Shown here piece after piece: positions 8,516-17,293 of a stretch of 64,000 nt of DNA (positions are counted from its first letter, which is position 1; every line of letters begins with the position of its first letter). Source of the stretch: Sphaerochaeta pleomorpha str. Grapes (lineage in GTDB: Bacteria; Spirochaetota; Spirochaetia; Sphaerochaetales; Sphaerochaetaceae); the NCBI RefSeq assembly GCF_000236685.1, contig NC_016633.1, positions 806,001 through 870,000 of the forward strand, given 5' to 3'. The notes beneath the pieces were generated by a model, which was given only the letters and a program-made list of their open reading frames with translations, was not told the origin of the DNA and did no database searches. A program made the position numbers and the translations under genes.

Positions 8516-8544
8516 TTGACACAATACTGTAACTATGCTATGTT
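8516..8544 (+). promoter_or_regulatory. Promoter of tRNA-Pro
   Basis: TTGACA at 8516-8521, 17-base spacer, TATGTT at 8539-8544, 30 bases before the mature tRNA start. Confidence 0.6.
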
Positions 8545-8574
8545 TCCTTCCTGTCGGATAGCCGATATATATTC

Positions 8575-8648
8575 CGGGTTGTAGCGCAGGGGTTTAGCGT
8601 ACTAGTCTGGGGGACTAGGGGTCGACGGTTCAAATCCGTCCAGCCCGA
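8575..8648 (+). tRNA. tRNA-Pro (anticodon GGG)
   Basis: A 74-base cloverleaf. The acceptor arm CGGGTTG pairs with CAGCCCG with one G-T pair. The anticodon stem CTAGT/ACTAG encloses CTGGGGG, which gives anticodon GGG. The T arm has the standard GGTTCAAATCC. No CCA is encoded. It has its own promoter and terminator, so it is a single-gene unit. Confidence 0.95.
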
Positions 8649-8658
8649 ATTTAAACAG

Positions 8659-8686
8659 AAGGGAGCTGATTTCAGCTCCCTTTTTT
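8659..8686 (+). terminator. Intrinsic terminator after tRNA-Pro
   Basis: GGGAGCTGA and TCAGCTCCC form a perfect stem with a very short loop, followed by six T residues. Confidence 0.85.
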
Positions 8687-8713
8687 GTATGCCTGCAGTT
8701 TCAAGGAATTGGC

Positions 8714-10123
8714 TCAGGGCAAGTCCTTTTCCCATGAATACAGTACAGATCCATCGCTTTTACGAAAAGAAACCGAAACTTGGGAATCTTTGAGAAGCAC
8801 ATCTGCATATCCATGGTGGGCAAAATCCCTGAAAAGCGACCCAGCCGAAAGGTAGGTAGGCTCATCGTCAAACTCCCCGCCTAAAGCACCAACAATAAAA
8901 TAGTCGACCCCATCCTGTGAAATATGTTCCATCTGGTGATCGTGGCCGGAGAATACCAAATCTACACCATGGTCGATAAAGAGTTGGTGGAACGTATCGA
9001 TCATCTCCTTGTTATCATACCAGGGAACCCCTTGGTACTCGGTACTCGAAGCAAAGAAATATGCATGGTCCATTACCACAATCACATCATCGGGATCGAG
9101 GGAATCGAGCTGTGCAGTGAACCACTTTTTTTGGTCGGCCATATAGGATTCGACACCCCACTCAAGGTCAAGGCTAAACACATGGATGGAATCGGAGAGA
9201 TCAAACCTATGATAGAGCTGTTTGTCGCCTCTCAGAACCTCAGGATAGTAAAACTTTCTCCAGAGCGCATGGCCACCAAACCAACCATCATGGTTTCCCA
9301 AAACCTGTATAAGGGGAATCGAGGTAGTAAAGGGAGAGAAAAAAGCAATCTGCTCTGAGATTTGTGTATCACTGTTCCCCATCTCTACAACGTCTCCGAG
9401 GTTGCAAAACACGGAATACCTATTGGAAGAATCCGTCACTCCCGCAAGGATATCCCTGGTAGCTTCCAGATTATTGGTACCAGCCCCCACATGGGCATCA
9501 GAACTTACAGATAGGCGAATTCCACCCTCAAACTCAGGAAAATACGAAAAAGAGTGAATCTCGGTGTCGGCTTCCGTCGCATAATAGTACGTTTCGCCTC
9601 TTTGCAGGCCGGTCATTGCCAAAGCATGGGTTTTCCCCTCTTTCTCTTCGGCCACTGTCGTATCCAATCTATCAGGGGCAATCCCATAGGAAAGCTTCCC
9701 TCTACCCGGCTTTTCAGAATACCAGACAAGCCCTACATCCGGAGATTGCCTTGAGCTATTTACATCAAGCAACATCAACTGGGGTTTCTTATCCGCAGAC
9801 TTGGAAAAACTACCCTCAAAGGCAGGGAATCCAATGGCAATGACAAGTCCAAGGAGAACTACGCAATAGGATAGAACCCCTATAGAACGGGGCTTGCCCT
9901 TTTTCTTGTTCCTTTTTCTGTCGAGGAAAACCAAGAAGGGAATGCACAAGGACAGGACAACCAAACCAATGAATAGATTCCCATACATAGGATTCCAGGC
10001 AAACAATGCAAGGTTTCTCCTCTGTAAGGCAATCCAGATTACCAAAACAATCATGGCAAAGCTAAGCAACATAACAATTCTATCGGTGATTCCAGAGTGA
10101 GGTTTGTCCTTGTTTTGTTTCAT
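8714..10123 (-). CDS. Membrane-anchored metallophosphoesterase with FN3-like N-domain
   Basis: 469 residues. Three membrane helices (about 16-33, 47-67, 83-103) are followed by a beta domain (about 115-190) like the purple-acid-phosphatase N-domain, ending in a TGLQRGETYYY turn. The calcineurin-like catalytic domain then carries all five metal motifs: SSDAH (Asp209, His211), GDVVE (Asp244), GNHDG, MDHAYF and GHDHQ. It should therefore be an active two-metal phosphohydrolase facing the periplasm; the substrate is unknown. It ends convergently with the tRNA-Pro terminator. Confidence 0.85.
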   Translation of the reverse strand: MKQNKDKPHSGITDRIVMLLSFAMIVLVIWIALQRRNLALFAWNPMYGNLFIGLVVLSLCIPFLVFLDRKRNKKKGKPRSIGVLSYCVVLLGLVIAIGFPAFEGSFSKSADKKPQLMLLDVNSSRQSPDVGLVWYSEKPGRGKLSYGIAPDRLDTTVAEEKEGKTHALAMTGLQRGETYYYATEADTEIHSFSYFPEFEGGIRLSVSSDAHVGAGTNNLEATRDILAGVTDSSNRYSVFCNLGDVVEMGNSDTQISEQIAFFSPFTTSIPLIQVLGNHDGWFGGHALWRKFYYPEVLRGDKQLYHRFDLSDSIHVFSLDLEWGVESYMADQKKWFTAQLDSLDPDDVIVVMDHAYFFASSTEYQGVPWYDNKEMIDTFHQLFIDHGVDLVFSGHDHQMEHISQDGVDYFIVGALGGEFDDEPTYLSAGSLFRDFAHHGYADVLLKDSQVSVSFRKSDGSVLYSWEKDLP

Positions 10124-10192
10124 TTTCTCCCCTTATTGCAACTTATACAGTATCTCCTGACCGTACGTTTGGCAACAAATACTTGATTTGTA

Positions 10193-10230
10193 TTCGTTGT
10201 ATTCGTTGTTTGTGTTCGTTGTTTCGTTGT
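10193..10230 (+). repeat. Four short repeats of TTCGTTGT
   Basis: Copies start at 10193, 10202, 10215 and 10223. They lie in the 429-base gap between the divergent phosphoesterase and acyltransferase genes. A weak open frame of 94 codons (minus, 10133-10417) crosses them, giving a low-complexity Asn/Thr/Glu run. Nothing else identifiable is present in this gap. Confidence 0.5.
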
Positions 10231-10552
10231 TTGCATTCATTCCTCTAACCAGAACTTTTTCACTGCATTTTGAACAAATTTTCAAAAAAATCACTTTCTG
10301 AAATGGCTTGACCGAGGATGAAGGGCGGACGTATCCTGTCTTTAGGACTTTGTATTGGAGAAATCGCGAAGCAGCCTGATACTTTTTCACTATCGTAGCT
10401 GTCCAAAGTTTCGCCATCTCTCACCGTCCTTTTCGAGCAGGAACAGAATTGACCTTAGCCAGCGGTGAAAACCCATCCAATTGATAAGGAGTATTACCTG
10501 CACAATCAGTACGACCAAACCATTTGCAAACGTGTAGGCATCGAAAACAAGT

Positions 10553-11251
10553 ATGGAAAAACAATCTTTTGCAGTAAGGCTGCAAGGTGCAATATTCTAT
10601 AAGTCATTGGTCCTGATGAGAAAAACCTGGAAGGTAGAAATTGAGGGACAAGAGATTCTTGACCGGCTCTATGCCGAGAACAAGCATTGCCTCCTCTGTT
10701 TCTGGCATGGCAAATACATTCCCATCTTCCCTCTTTTAAAAGGATATGATGCCTGTGTCATTACAAACCAATCGGAAAGAGGGAATGTGATTACCGAAAT
10801 CTGTAGGAAATTTGGTTTTTACAATGCACAGATTCCAGATGAGCCAAATCGTAATTCGTATAACCTTATGAGAGAGGCAATGTCTGCAAAGAACATGTGC
10901 GGAACAGCATCTGACGGACCACTCGGACCTGCCTGCCAGGTAAAAAGCGGAGTAGTGAGAATCGCATCAGCCCTCGGCTATTCACTTTTACCTGTTTCTG
11001 TCGGTATACGAGGCAAGATAGTCCTCAAAGGAAGGTGGGATTTAAGGGAAATACCCTTACCTTTTGCAAAAGTCTGTATGATCTTTGGGGAACCGATAGA
11101 CCTGCCACCCAACCTCAGGGGAGGTCAAGTCAAAGTCTGGGAAGAACGTGCCACCAAGGAAATCTCGGCACTCAGCATTCAGGCGGAAACAAAAGTTGAA
11201 AAAAACAAAAGGAGGAAGGTCAATGCCACCATCAAAGGACAAGTTTCCTGA
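10553..11251 (+). CDS. DUF374-type lysophospholipid acyltransferase-like protein
   Basis: 232 residues of the LPLAT superfamily, DUF374 branch. FWHGKY (His52) stands where the family keeps its catalytic His, and TASDGPLGP (Asp121) is the hallmark DGP-GP box. The central S-G-V-x-x-I-A tract fits as well. Such proteins are thought to acylate lipid A precursors or glycolipids. The C-terminus is highly basic. The next gene, a flippase-like membrane protein, overlaps its end by 29 bases, followed by a glycosyltransferase, so a glycolipid or envelope-lipid pathway is likely. There is no clear ribosome binding site. Confidence 0.75.
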   Translation: MEKQSFAVRLQGAIFYKSLVLMRKTWKVEIEGQEILDRLYAENKHCLLCFWHGKYIPIFPLLKGYDACVITNQSERGNVITEICRKFGFYNAQIPDEPNRNSYNLMREAMSAKNMCGTASDGPLGPACQVKSGVVRIASALGYSLLPVSVGIRGKIVLKGRWDLREIPLPFAKVCMIFGEPIDLPPNLRGGQVKVWEERATKEISALSIQAETKVEKNKRRKVNATIKGQVS

Positions 11252-12284
11252 CACAAAAGGTAAAATCTTTGGATATGTCGGCCTTATTCTCCTATTCTTT
11301 GCGCTATCGCTTGGTACGATGTATTTTCTTCATCGCCATTTTTCACAGGGAAAATTGCACATTCCTTCCCAATTGTTCTCATTACCTGTAATTACAACCG
11401 TTGTCTTTTTATTGCTCGGTTATTATCTCGCTGACGCTTTGCGTCTCTACAGTGTGATAAAGGCAATGGGAAATACTCTTTCATTCCTTTATATCATAAA
11501 GCTCGTCTTTATCAACATCTTCATTTCGAACGTTACCCCCCTTGCTACAGGAGGCGGTTTTATCCAAGTGTATTTCATGGCCAAAAAGGGTATATCACTA
11601 GGGGAAGCAACGGCAGCTACCTCGATCCGTACCATCCTCTCTGCTATGATTCTGTTCACCCTCACGCCCCTCATTATCTGGCTCGAACCAAACGAATTCA
11701 AAGCGTTTATGCATAGGCATGTGCTTGTTGCAATCTCAGCAGTTTCCTGCGCGGTCGTACTCTTCCTTCTTCTCATAACCTTCTGGCCAAACATGATAAA
11801 AAAGGGAGTCAAGGCAATCCTGTATTTGTTGAAAAGAATGAGGTTGCTCTCTGTTGCCCATATGGAAACAATGTATGAGAAAATAGAAAAAGAAATCGAC
11901 AGCTTCTCCCAGGGATTCGCTCATTTCTTCAAAAAAGGAGGAATCTGGGCTGCCAGTTCGGTTTTATGGACCGTAATTTTCCTTCTGTTCCTTTTTTCCT
12001 TCTCGATTGTACTCATTTCTGCCCTGGGTTATAAAATCCCCATGCTTACCGTTCTGGCCGTACAGGTAGTGGTAACATTTTTCATGTACTTCGCCCCTAC
12101 CCCTGGAGCTACAGGAATCGAAGAAGGAGGATATGGCTTGCTCTTTTCCCAGCTTGTCCGAAGCCAAGACATAATGGCCTTGACGATCTCTTGGCGTTTT
12201 TTGACCATCTATATTGGCGTAATCGTAGGGATATTCATATTTGCCTATGAGTTTTTCAGGAAAAGGAAGGTCCTGGGCAAATGA
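11223..12284 (+). CDS. LPG_synthase_TM / YbhN-family flippase-like membrane protein
   Basis: 353 residues with seven or eight membrane helices. The ATG at 11223 is chosen because GGAGGAAGG stands just before it; an open frame extends 25 codons further up without support. Family motifs are NVTPLATGGGF, where a Pro-Gly-rich bend follows a helix, and the late APTPGATGIEEGGY box, typical of the transmembrane part of lysyl-phosphatidylglycerol synthase and its stand-alone relatives. These are believed to flip lipids. There is no soluble aminoacyl-transfer domain. It overlaps its neighbours on both sides. Confidence 0.8.
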   Translation: MPPSKDKFPDTKGKIFGYVGLILLFFALSLGTMYFLHRHFSQGKLHIPSQLFSLPVITTVVFLLLGYYLADALRLYSVIKAMGNTLSFLYIIKLVFINIFISNVTPLATGGGFIQVYFMAKKGISLGEATAATSIRTILSAMILFTLTPLIIWLEPNEFKAFMHRHVLVAISAVSCAVVLFLLLITFWPNMIKKGVKAILYLLKRMRLLSVAHMETMYEKIEKEIDSFSQGFAHFFKKGGIWAASSVLWTVIFLLFLFSFSIVLISALGYKIPMLTVLAVQVVVTFFMYFAPTPGATGIEEGGYGLLFSQLVRSQDIMALTISWRFLTIYIGVIVGIFIFAYEFFRKRKVLGK

Positions 12285-14506
12285 GTAAACGACAAAAACT
12301 GCACATATATTTTATCCTGGTAACCATTTTCCTCTCAATTTTGATAGGGTATCGAATTTATCTTTCCATTTATGAAAAGGACTACCAGTCACTGAACGCA
12401 GTGAATATCGAAACCATCGAGACAAAGCTCATAGGTCAGACAACCTTTTCCTTTGCTGTAGTGGGAAATATTGACAATTCCATGAGAATCTTTAGTGACC
12501 GCATCGTTCCTTTGATGCAGGATGAGAACGTAGATTTCCTGATATCGGTCGGGAATGCAGTATTCGATGGGGCAGAAGGAAAATATAGATTACTCCACCG
12601 CGGCCTGACCAAGCTGGACATTCCCTATATTTTGGTCCCTGGGAACAATGAGGTAGCTGACTTTGGATCAAATAATTTCTACCAGCATTTCGGTCCCTAT
12701 TTTTATTCCTACCATCTTGATAACGCGTACTTCATTTTTCTGGATTCAACAGGGATAACCTCTTGGAAATGGCAGCTGCATTGGCTGAACCAAGAATTGG
12801 AAACGGCAAAAAACTACCCTTACCGGTTTGTATTCCTTGGACATTCTTTGCTCCCGCAGGAAAAAGTAGCCAGTGAGAATTCCTCAAAATATACAGTAGA
12901 CGCCAAAACGAGCAAGACATTGCAGCAGCTCTTTTCCCAATATGAGGTAACCTCGGTATTCTCTACCGGCTACCACACAAACAGCCAGCAATCCGTCGGT
13001 GGCGTTCGTTACGTTGTATCGAGTGGAGGTGGTGGTTTATTACTGGATAACGAACAACCCTACCAGTTTGTCAAAGTCATGGTAAACCCGCAAGGTTTCT
13101 CATGCACAAACATTACCGCTCCCAATCGGTTCAGTCCCATAAGGGAAAAAGTAGAAACCCTCAAACTCTATCTGCACTCACTTTTTTACATGAGTATTTT
13201 CAACATCCTGGTGATCATCGGGATTTTCACCCTTTTTTCCCTGCTGTTCTATTCGAAGGTTCTCAAGCAACAACACCTTTATCGGGATTTCAATATTGAT
13301 GAGGAAGCATCATTCGGTACCCCCTTACGCATTGCCATGTTTACCAACAACTACCTCCCCTTCATCGGAGGAGTACCCCTTTCCATCGACAGACTGCACA
13401 AAGGCCTGCTTGCAAGGGGTAACACTGTGTTGATCTTCGCACCCAGCTACCTGCAGAACTGGGACGACCCCAGCGATGGTTCCGTGTACAGGTGCCCAGT
13501 CCTTTTCTATACAAAAAGAGGAGAATTCCCAGCAGTCAATATTTTCAACAGGGAGATAGGCAAGGTCTTTAGGAAATTCAAGGCAGATATCATCCATGTA
13601 CATCATCCGTTTATGCTTGGATGGACTGCCCTCTTGTATGCAAAAAGAGCGAAATTACCGGTGGTCATGACCTACCACACCCGACTTGAGCGCTATACCC
13701 AATATCTTTTCGGGCCAGGAATGATGGTTAAGAATTTTTTGATACACCTGATGATAAAACATTTTGCCAACCGGTGTGATGCAATCATAGCCCCCTCCTC
13801 CTCCACCGAAGAATATCTGAGGAATCTAGGAGTCAGTGCAATCATCGAAACCATCCCGACTGGGATCAATATCGAGGCCTACGGGCAATGGACAGCTGAG
13901 CAGATCGAACAAACAAGAGCAGCGTATGTACGTCCAGGCGAAAACCTTCTTATCAGTGTTTCGAGAATTGCGGAAGAGAAAAACCTTGATTTCCTGGTAG
14001 TTGCCCTTGAGAAACTCAAAGCAACGTCCTCAAAGAAATTTACCTGCATTTTGATCGGTGATGGACCAGAAAGAAAACGCCTTGAAGCAAAAGTCAAGGC
14101 AATGGGGATGCAAGACACCATTCTGTTTCTGGGAAAACTTGCCCCTTCTGAAGTTGTCAGATGCTATCTGGCCGCAGATCTGTTTGTTTTTGCCTCGACC
14201 TCGGAAACCCAAGGGATGGTTTTACTCGAGGCAATGGCCGGAGGCTGTCCCGTTGTAGCTATTCGCTCCAGTGGAGTCTATGATGTTGTGCATGACGGGG
14301 TAAACGGATTCAAAGTCCCGGAAAGTACGAATATATGGGCGGAAACCGTAAAAAAAATCCTCGAGGATGCAGAACTCCTTTCGGAAATGTCAGGTAATAG
14401 CAGGGAATTTGCAAAGCAATATTCGGTTGAAAGTATCACCGAAAGGGTTTTGGCGCTGTACAGGAGGGTAATTTTGCTCAATGCTTCGAAACGAAGCGAA
14501 TCTTGA
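12281..14506 (+). CDS. Fusion of degenerate metallophosphoesterase and GT4 glycosyltransferase
   Basis: 741 residues. An N-terminal helix (8-30) is followed by a calcineurin-like fold (55-275), a second helix (about 303-325) and a GT4 glycosyltransferase (349-735). The phosphoesterase motifs are altered: GNIDN in place of G-D-x-H, GNAVFDG in place of GDxxxxG, PGNNE in place of GNHD, and STGYHT in place of G-H-x-H. Only LGHS is intact, so that part is probably not catalytic. The glycosyltransferase looks active: FIGGVP loop, HVHHPF, TYHTRLERY, IGDGPE and the E-x7-E pair Glu642/Glu650. Relatives with the HHPF and YHT motifs include diacylglycerol glucosyltransferases. The start overlaps the flippase-like gene by four bases. 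The likely role is synthesis of a membrane glycolipid. Confidence 0.8.
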   Translation: MSKRQKLHIYFILVTIFLSILIGYRIYLSIYEKDYQSLNAVNIETIETKLIGQTTFSFAVVGNIDNSMRIFSDRIVPLMQDENVDFLISVGNAVFDGAEGKYRLLHRGLTKLDIPYILVPGNNEVADFGSNNFYQHFGPYFYSYHLDNAYFIFLDSTGITSWKWQLHWLNQELETAKNYPYRFVFLGHSLLPQEKVASENSSKYTVDAKTSKTLQQLFSQYEVTSVFSTGYHTNSQQSVGGVRYVVSSGGGGLLLDNEQPYQFVKVMVNPQGFSCTNITAPNRFSPIREKVETLKLYLHSLFYMSIFNILVIIGIFTLFSLLFYSKVLKQQHLYRDFNIDEEASFGTPLRIAMFTNNYLPFIGGVPLSIDRLHKGLLARGNTVLIFAPSYLQNWDDPSDGSVYRCPVLFYTKRGEFPAVNIFNREIGKVFRKFKADIIHVHHPFMLGWTALLYAKRAKLPVVMTYHTRLERYTQYLFGPGMMVKNFLIHLMIKHFANRCDAIIAPSSSTEEYLRNLGVSAIIETIPTGINIEAYGQWTAEQIEQTRAAYVRPGENLLISVSRIAEEKNLDFLVVALEKLKATSSKKFTCILIGDGPERKRLEAKVKAMGMQDTILFLGKLAPSEVVRCYLAADLFVFASTSETQGMVLLEAMAGGCPVVAIRSSGVYDVVHDGVNGFKVPESTNIWAETVKKILEDAELLSEMSGNSREFAKQYSVESITERVLALYRRVILLNASKRSES

Positions 14507-14569
14507 AAAATGAATTTACACTATTGAATAATACTGTAGTAGAATACATACAAACGAAGGAGAGCGATA

Positions 14570-15019
14570 GTGAAAATCATCCGGCCCTTGTCAATCGGCC
14601 TCCATATATTTTTAGGTGTGGGAGCTATGTCAGGGGGATTCGCTTGCCTAATTGATACCCAAACTCCCCTGGGAACCTCTGTGGAGATGCTGCAAAACTC
14701 TCCATTCACCAGTTTCTTAATCCCAGGCCTACTGTTATTCTTTGTAATCGGGGTAGGAAATATCATCGGTTCGATCCTGGTTAAACGAAGCTGGGAGTAT
14801 TGGGGATATTCCAGCGGAATCCTGGGTGGCGCCCTTGTCATATGGATAATCGTCCAGTGCCTGATGCTCAATGCTGTGGTATTTTTGCATGTCTTATTCT
14901 TTTTTCTGGGAATTTTCCAAGTAAGTCTGGCAATGGGCAGACTCTACGAGCAAAACCAGTTTCCCGGCAATCTGCTTACTGTTTTCTTGCAGAAGAAATC
15001 GAAGAACTCACATATTTGA
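14570..15019 (+). CDS. Small four-helix membrane protein of unknown function
   Basis: 149 residues starting at GTG behind a clear AAGGAG site. Four hydrophobic helices (about 8-26, 48-70, 82-103, 106-124) and a short basic tail. No known family is recognised. It stands alone 63 bases after the glycosyltransferase fusion and 81 before a diguanylate cyclase. Confidence 0.6.
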   Translation: MKIIRPLSIGLHIFLGVGAMSGGFACLIDTQTPLGTSVEMLQNSPFTSFLIPGLLLFFVIGVGNIIGSILVKRSWEYWGYSSGILGGALVIWIIVQCLMLNAVVFLHVLFFFLGIFQVSLAMGRLYEQNQFPGNLLTVFLQKKSKNSHI

Positions 15020-15100
15020 CTTCTAGACAAACAACCGAATCATTAGTGTTGAATTTGAAGAGGGGGGGGTTGTATTACATTAGATTACTTCTCCATCAAT

Positions 15101-16276
15101 GTGATGGTTATACTTAACCAGTTCATCTTTTCCGTTGTTATGCTGACAATCTGGAGCAATCTCAGAAACAGGGTACCAGGACTCGGTTACTGGACTAAAA
15201 ACATATGGGCCCAAACTGTCTCTCTGGTTTTTGTTTGTTTTGCAAGCCTGTACGATTTACCTTTTTTGGTAAATATCTTTATATTTTTATCCACCCTAGG
15301 CTCTGTCCTCTTTCTCTTTGGCTTATCGCAGTCTATTGGGTACCATGTACAAAAAACCCCTTATTATGCGTATACAGGGATAGTTACATCCTTGGCTCTT
15401 GCCGTAACCATCCTAGGACTCCCGAAAGCGTATAACACTTTGCTTTTCAGCCTCGCCTGCATGTTCATTTCCTATGCCTATATTTCCCTTCTGGCAAAAG
15501 GCTGGAAAGCCCTCCCTTGGCTCCGAAGAACGTTCAGCATGATGATTGCAATCTATATTCTATTCGCTGCTTTCAATTTGATACGCTTTTTGGCAACACT
15601 CCCTCTCAAAGACCCCATCATTCTTCTTCCCGAGGGAAATCAGAGCCTGTCTCAAATCATTACGATGATCCTGCTTACAGGTATAAACTTCTGTATCCTG
15701 ATAGTAATATACAAAAAACTTTTACATGACCTTTTTCTGGATGCTGAGGAAAAGGAAACAATGCTTGCCTATTTAAAAATCCTTGCCGAAAACGATGGGA
15801 TGACAGGCATTTTCAACAGGACAACCATCGAAAAACAATTGGACACACTCCTTGTTTCCAAAGACTTGGACAGGGGGAACCTTCTTTTGCTCATCGACAT
15901 CGATTCCTTCAAGGCTATCAATGATGAGACAGGCCATGAAAATGGTGACAACGTACTTATTGCCCTAGCAGGTCTTTTCAAAAACTTCTTTACCGATGGG
16001 GGGTTTACCGGACGTTGGGGGGGTGATGAATTCCTTATCGTAGTAACTGATATTCCTAAAGATGGTATAGGAAAGTGCCTGCAGTCCTTGATGGAAGCAG
16101 TACATCAACATCCATGGGATTCAATCTTCACACATACCCCACACCCTGTGGTTTCCATCAGTTGCGGCTATGTGTTTTTCGAAGAAATGGTTACTAAACA
16201 GGAATTATTGAGAATTGCAGACAACCATCTATACCAGGCAAAGAAACAAGGAGGAGACTGTGCAGTGGGTACCTAG
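15101..16276 (+). CDS. Membrane diguanylate cyclase (GGDEF)
   Basis: 391 residues. The first 205 form five to seven membrane helices without a recognisable sensor family. The GGDEF domain (about 225-388) has NDGMTGIFNR at its start, the metal-binding IDIDSFKAIND loop, the intact active loop WGGDEF near 306-310, and a closing ADNHLYQAKKQG. It should make cyclic di-GMP. No RxxD inhibitory site was seen just before the GGDEF loop. The start is uncertain (GTG 15101 or ATG 15104); neither has a strong ribosome binding site. An unusual run of eight G residues lies about 40 bases upstream. Confidence 0.85.
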   Translation: MMVILNQFIFSVVMLTIWSNLRNRVPGLGYWTKNIWAQTVSLVFVCFASLYDLPFLVNIFIFLSTLGSVLFLFGLSQSIGYHVQKTPYYAYTGIVTSLALAVTILGLPKAYNTLLFSLACMFISYAYISLLAKGWKALPWLRRTFSMMIAIYILFAAFNLIRFLATLPLKDPIILLPEGNQSLSQIITMILLTGINFCILIVIYKKLLHDLFLDAEEKETMLAYLKILAENDGMTGIFNRTTIEKQLDTLLVSKDLDRGNLLLLIDIDSFKAINDETGHENGDNVLIALAGLFKNFFTDGGFTGRWGGDEFLIVVTDIPKDGIGKCLQSLMEAVHQHPWDSIFTHTPHPVVSISCGYVFFEEMVTKQELLRIADNHLYQAKKQGGDCAVGT

Positions 16277-16333
16277 CTTTTCTTCGCTTCATTTTTATTG
16301 CAGGAAATCTCACTGTTGGATATAGTAATCCCT

Positions 16334-17230
16334 ATGAAAAAGCCAAAAACAACTGTCTTGCTTTTTTTTACCATTATGCTTGGGACCTTTGTTGCCATTC
16401 TGACAGCATACCCGGTAAAAACCACCAATCCACTCATGATTATCACAACGCTCACCTGTATAAATGCCTCTGTAAGCTTTTTATTCGGCCTTTTAACAGA
16501 GGATTACTCCTGGACTGACCGTCTTTGGAGCACCGTCCCTGTAGGCTTTGCGTGGATTTATGCATCCAACGCATCCTTTTCCCCTTCTGTTACCGTGGCA
16601 GCAATGCTTATCACGCTCTGGGGAATCAGGCTGACGGCAAACTTTGCGCGCAGGGGTGGGTATGCAGATACAGAGGATTACCGTTGGTCCATTCTCAGAA
16701 AACGCATTCCAAACCGTTTTCTCTGGCAGGTTTTCAATCTTTTGTTTATAGCCTTTTACCAGCAATTGCTGTTTGTCTGCTTTACCCTCCCCCTCTATTT
16801 TCTTACAGTAACACTTGAAAAGACCTTATCTGCAGGCATACTTGTTTCTTCTGTGGCTATGCTCGCCTTCCTTACCCTTGAAACCTTTGCAGACCAGCAG
16901 CAATACACCTTCCAGCAGGCAAAATATGGATTGTTGCCAAAACAAAAAGAACTTGAGGAGGAGTATAAGAAAGGATTCAGGACAAGCGGTCTCTTTTTAC
17001 GGTCCCGCCACCCCAACTACCTTGGGGAACTGGGATTCTGGTGGAGTCTTTTTGCTTTCTGTGCAGCGGGAACAAAGACCTTGTTCAGCCCTGCACTATT
17101 GGGCCCGTTGATGCTCACCCTCCTCTTTATCGGGTCTACGGTGTTCACCGAGCAGATTACTACAAGCAAGTATCCGCAATACAAAGAATATAAGAAACAA
17201 ACCTGGCCCATCCTGTTCCGGCCCTGGTAG
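16334..17230 (+). CDS. DUF1295 / steroid 5-alpha-reductase-like membrane protein
   Basis: 298 residues from the ATG at 16334; a TTG 36 bases upstream is possible. About six to eight helices. The C-terminal part carries the DUF1295 features: RRGGYADTEDYRW in the middle, then LRSRHPNYLGE and a W-x-x-F stretch before the last helices. These mark the family of NAD(P)H-dependent membrane reductases and methyltransferases. The substrate is unknown. It lies 63 bases upstream of the methionine sulfoxide reductase fusion. Confidence 0.75.
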   Translation: MKKPKTTVLLFFTIMLGTFVAILTAYPVKTTNPLMIITTLTCINASVSFLFGLLTEDYSWTDRLWSTVPVGFAWIYASNASFSPSVTVAAMLITLWGIRLTANFARRGGYADTEDYRWSILRKRIPNRFLWQVFNLLFIAFYQQLLFVCFTLPLYFLTVTLEKTLSAGILVSSVAMLAFLTLETFADQQQYTFQQAKYGLLPKQKELEEEYKKGFRTSGLFLRSRHPNYLGELGFWWSLFAFCAAGTKTLFSPALLGPLMLTLLFIGSTVFTEQITTSKYPQYKEYKKQTWPILFRPW

Positions 17231-17293
17231 GGTTACCGTATGTATGATTTCTTTGCTATATTGAGTGATAGATAGGAAAACAGGAGGAATCAT

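Noticed and set aside
10133-10417. A 94-codon minus-strand frame before the phosphoesterase
   Set aside because: Contains the low-complexity TTCGTTGT repeats and has no convincing start or family; kept only as a repeat region.
12335-13105. Active calcineurin-type phosphoesterase in the fusion protein
   Set aside because: Only one of the metal motifs remains; called degenerate.
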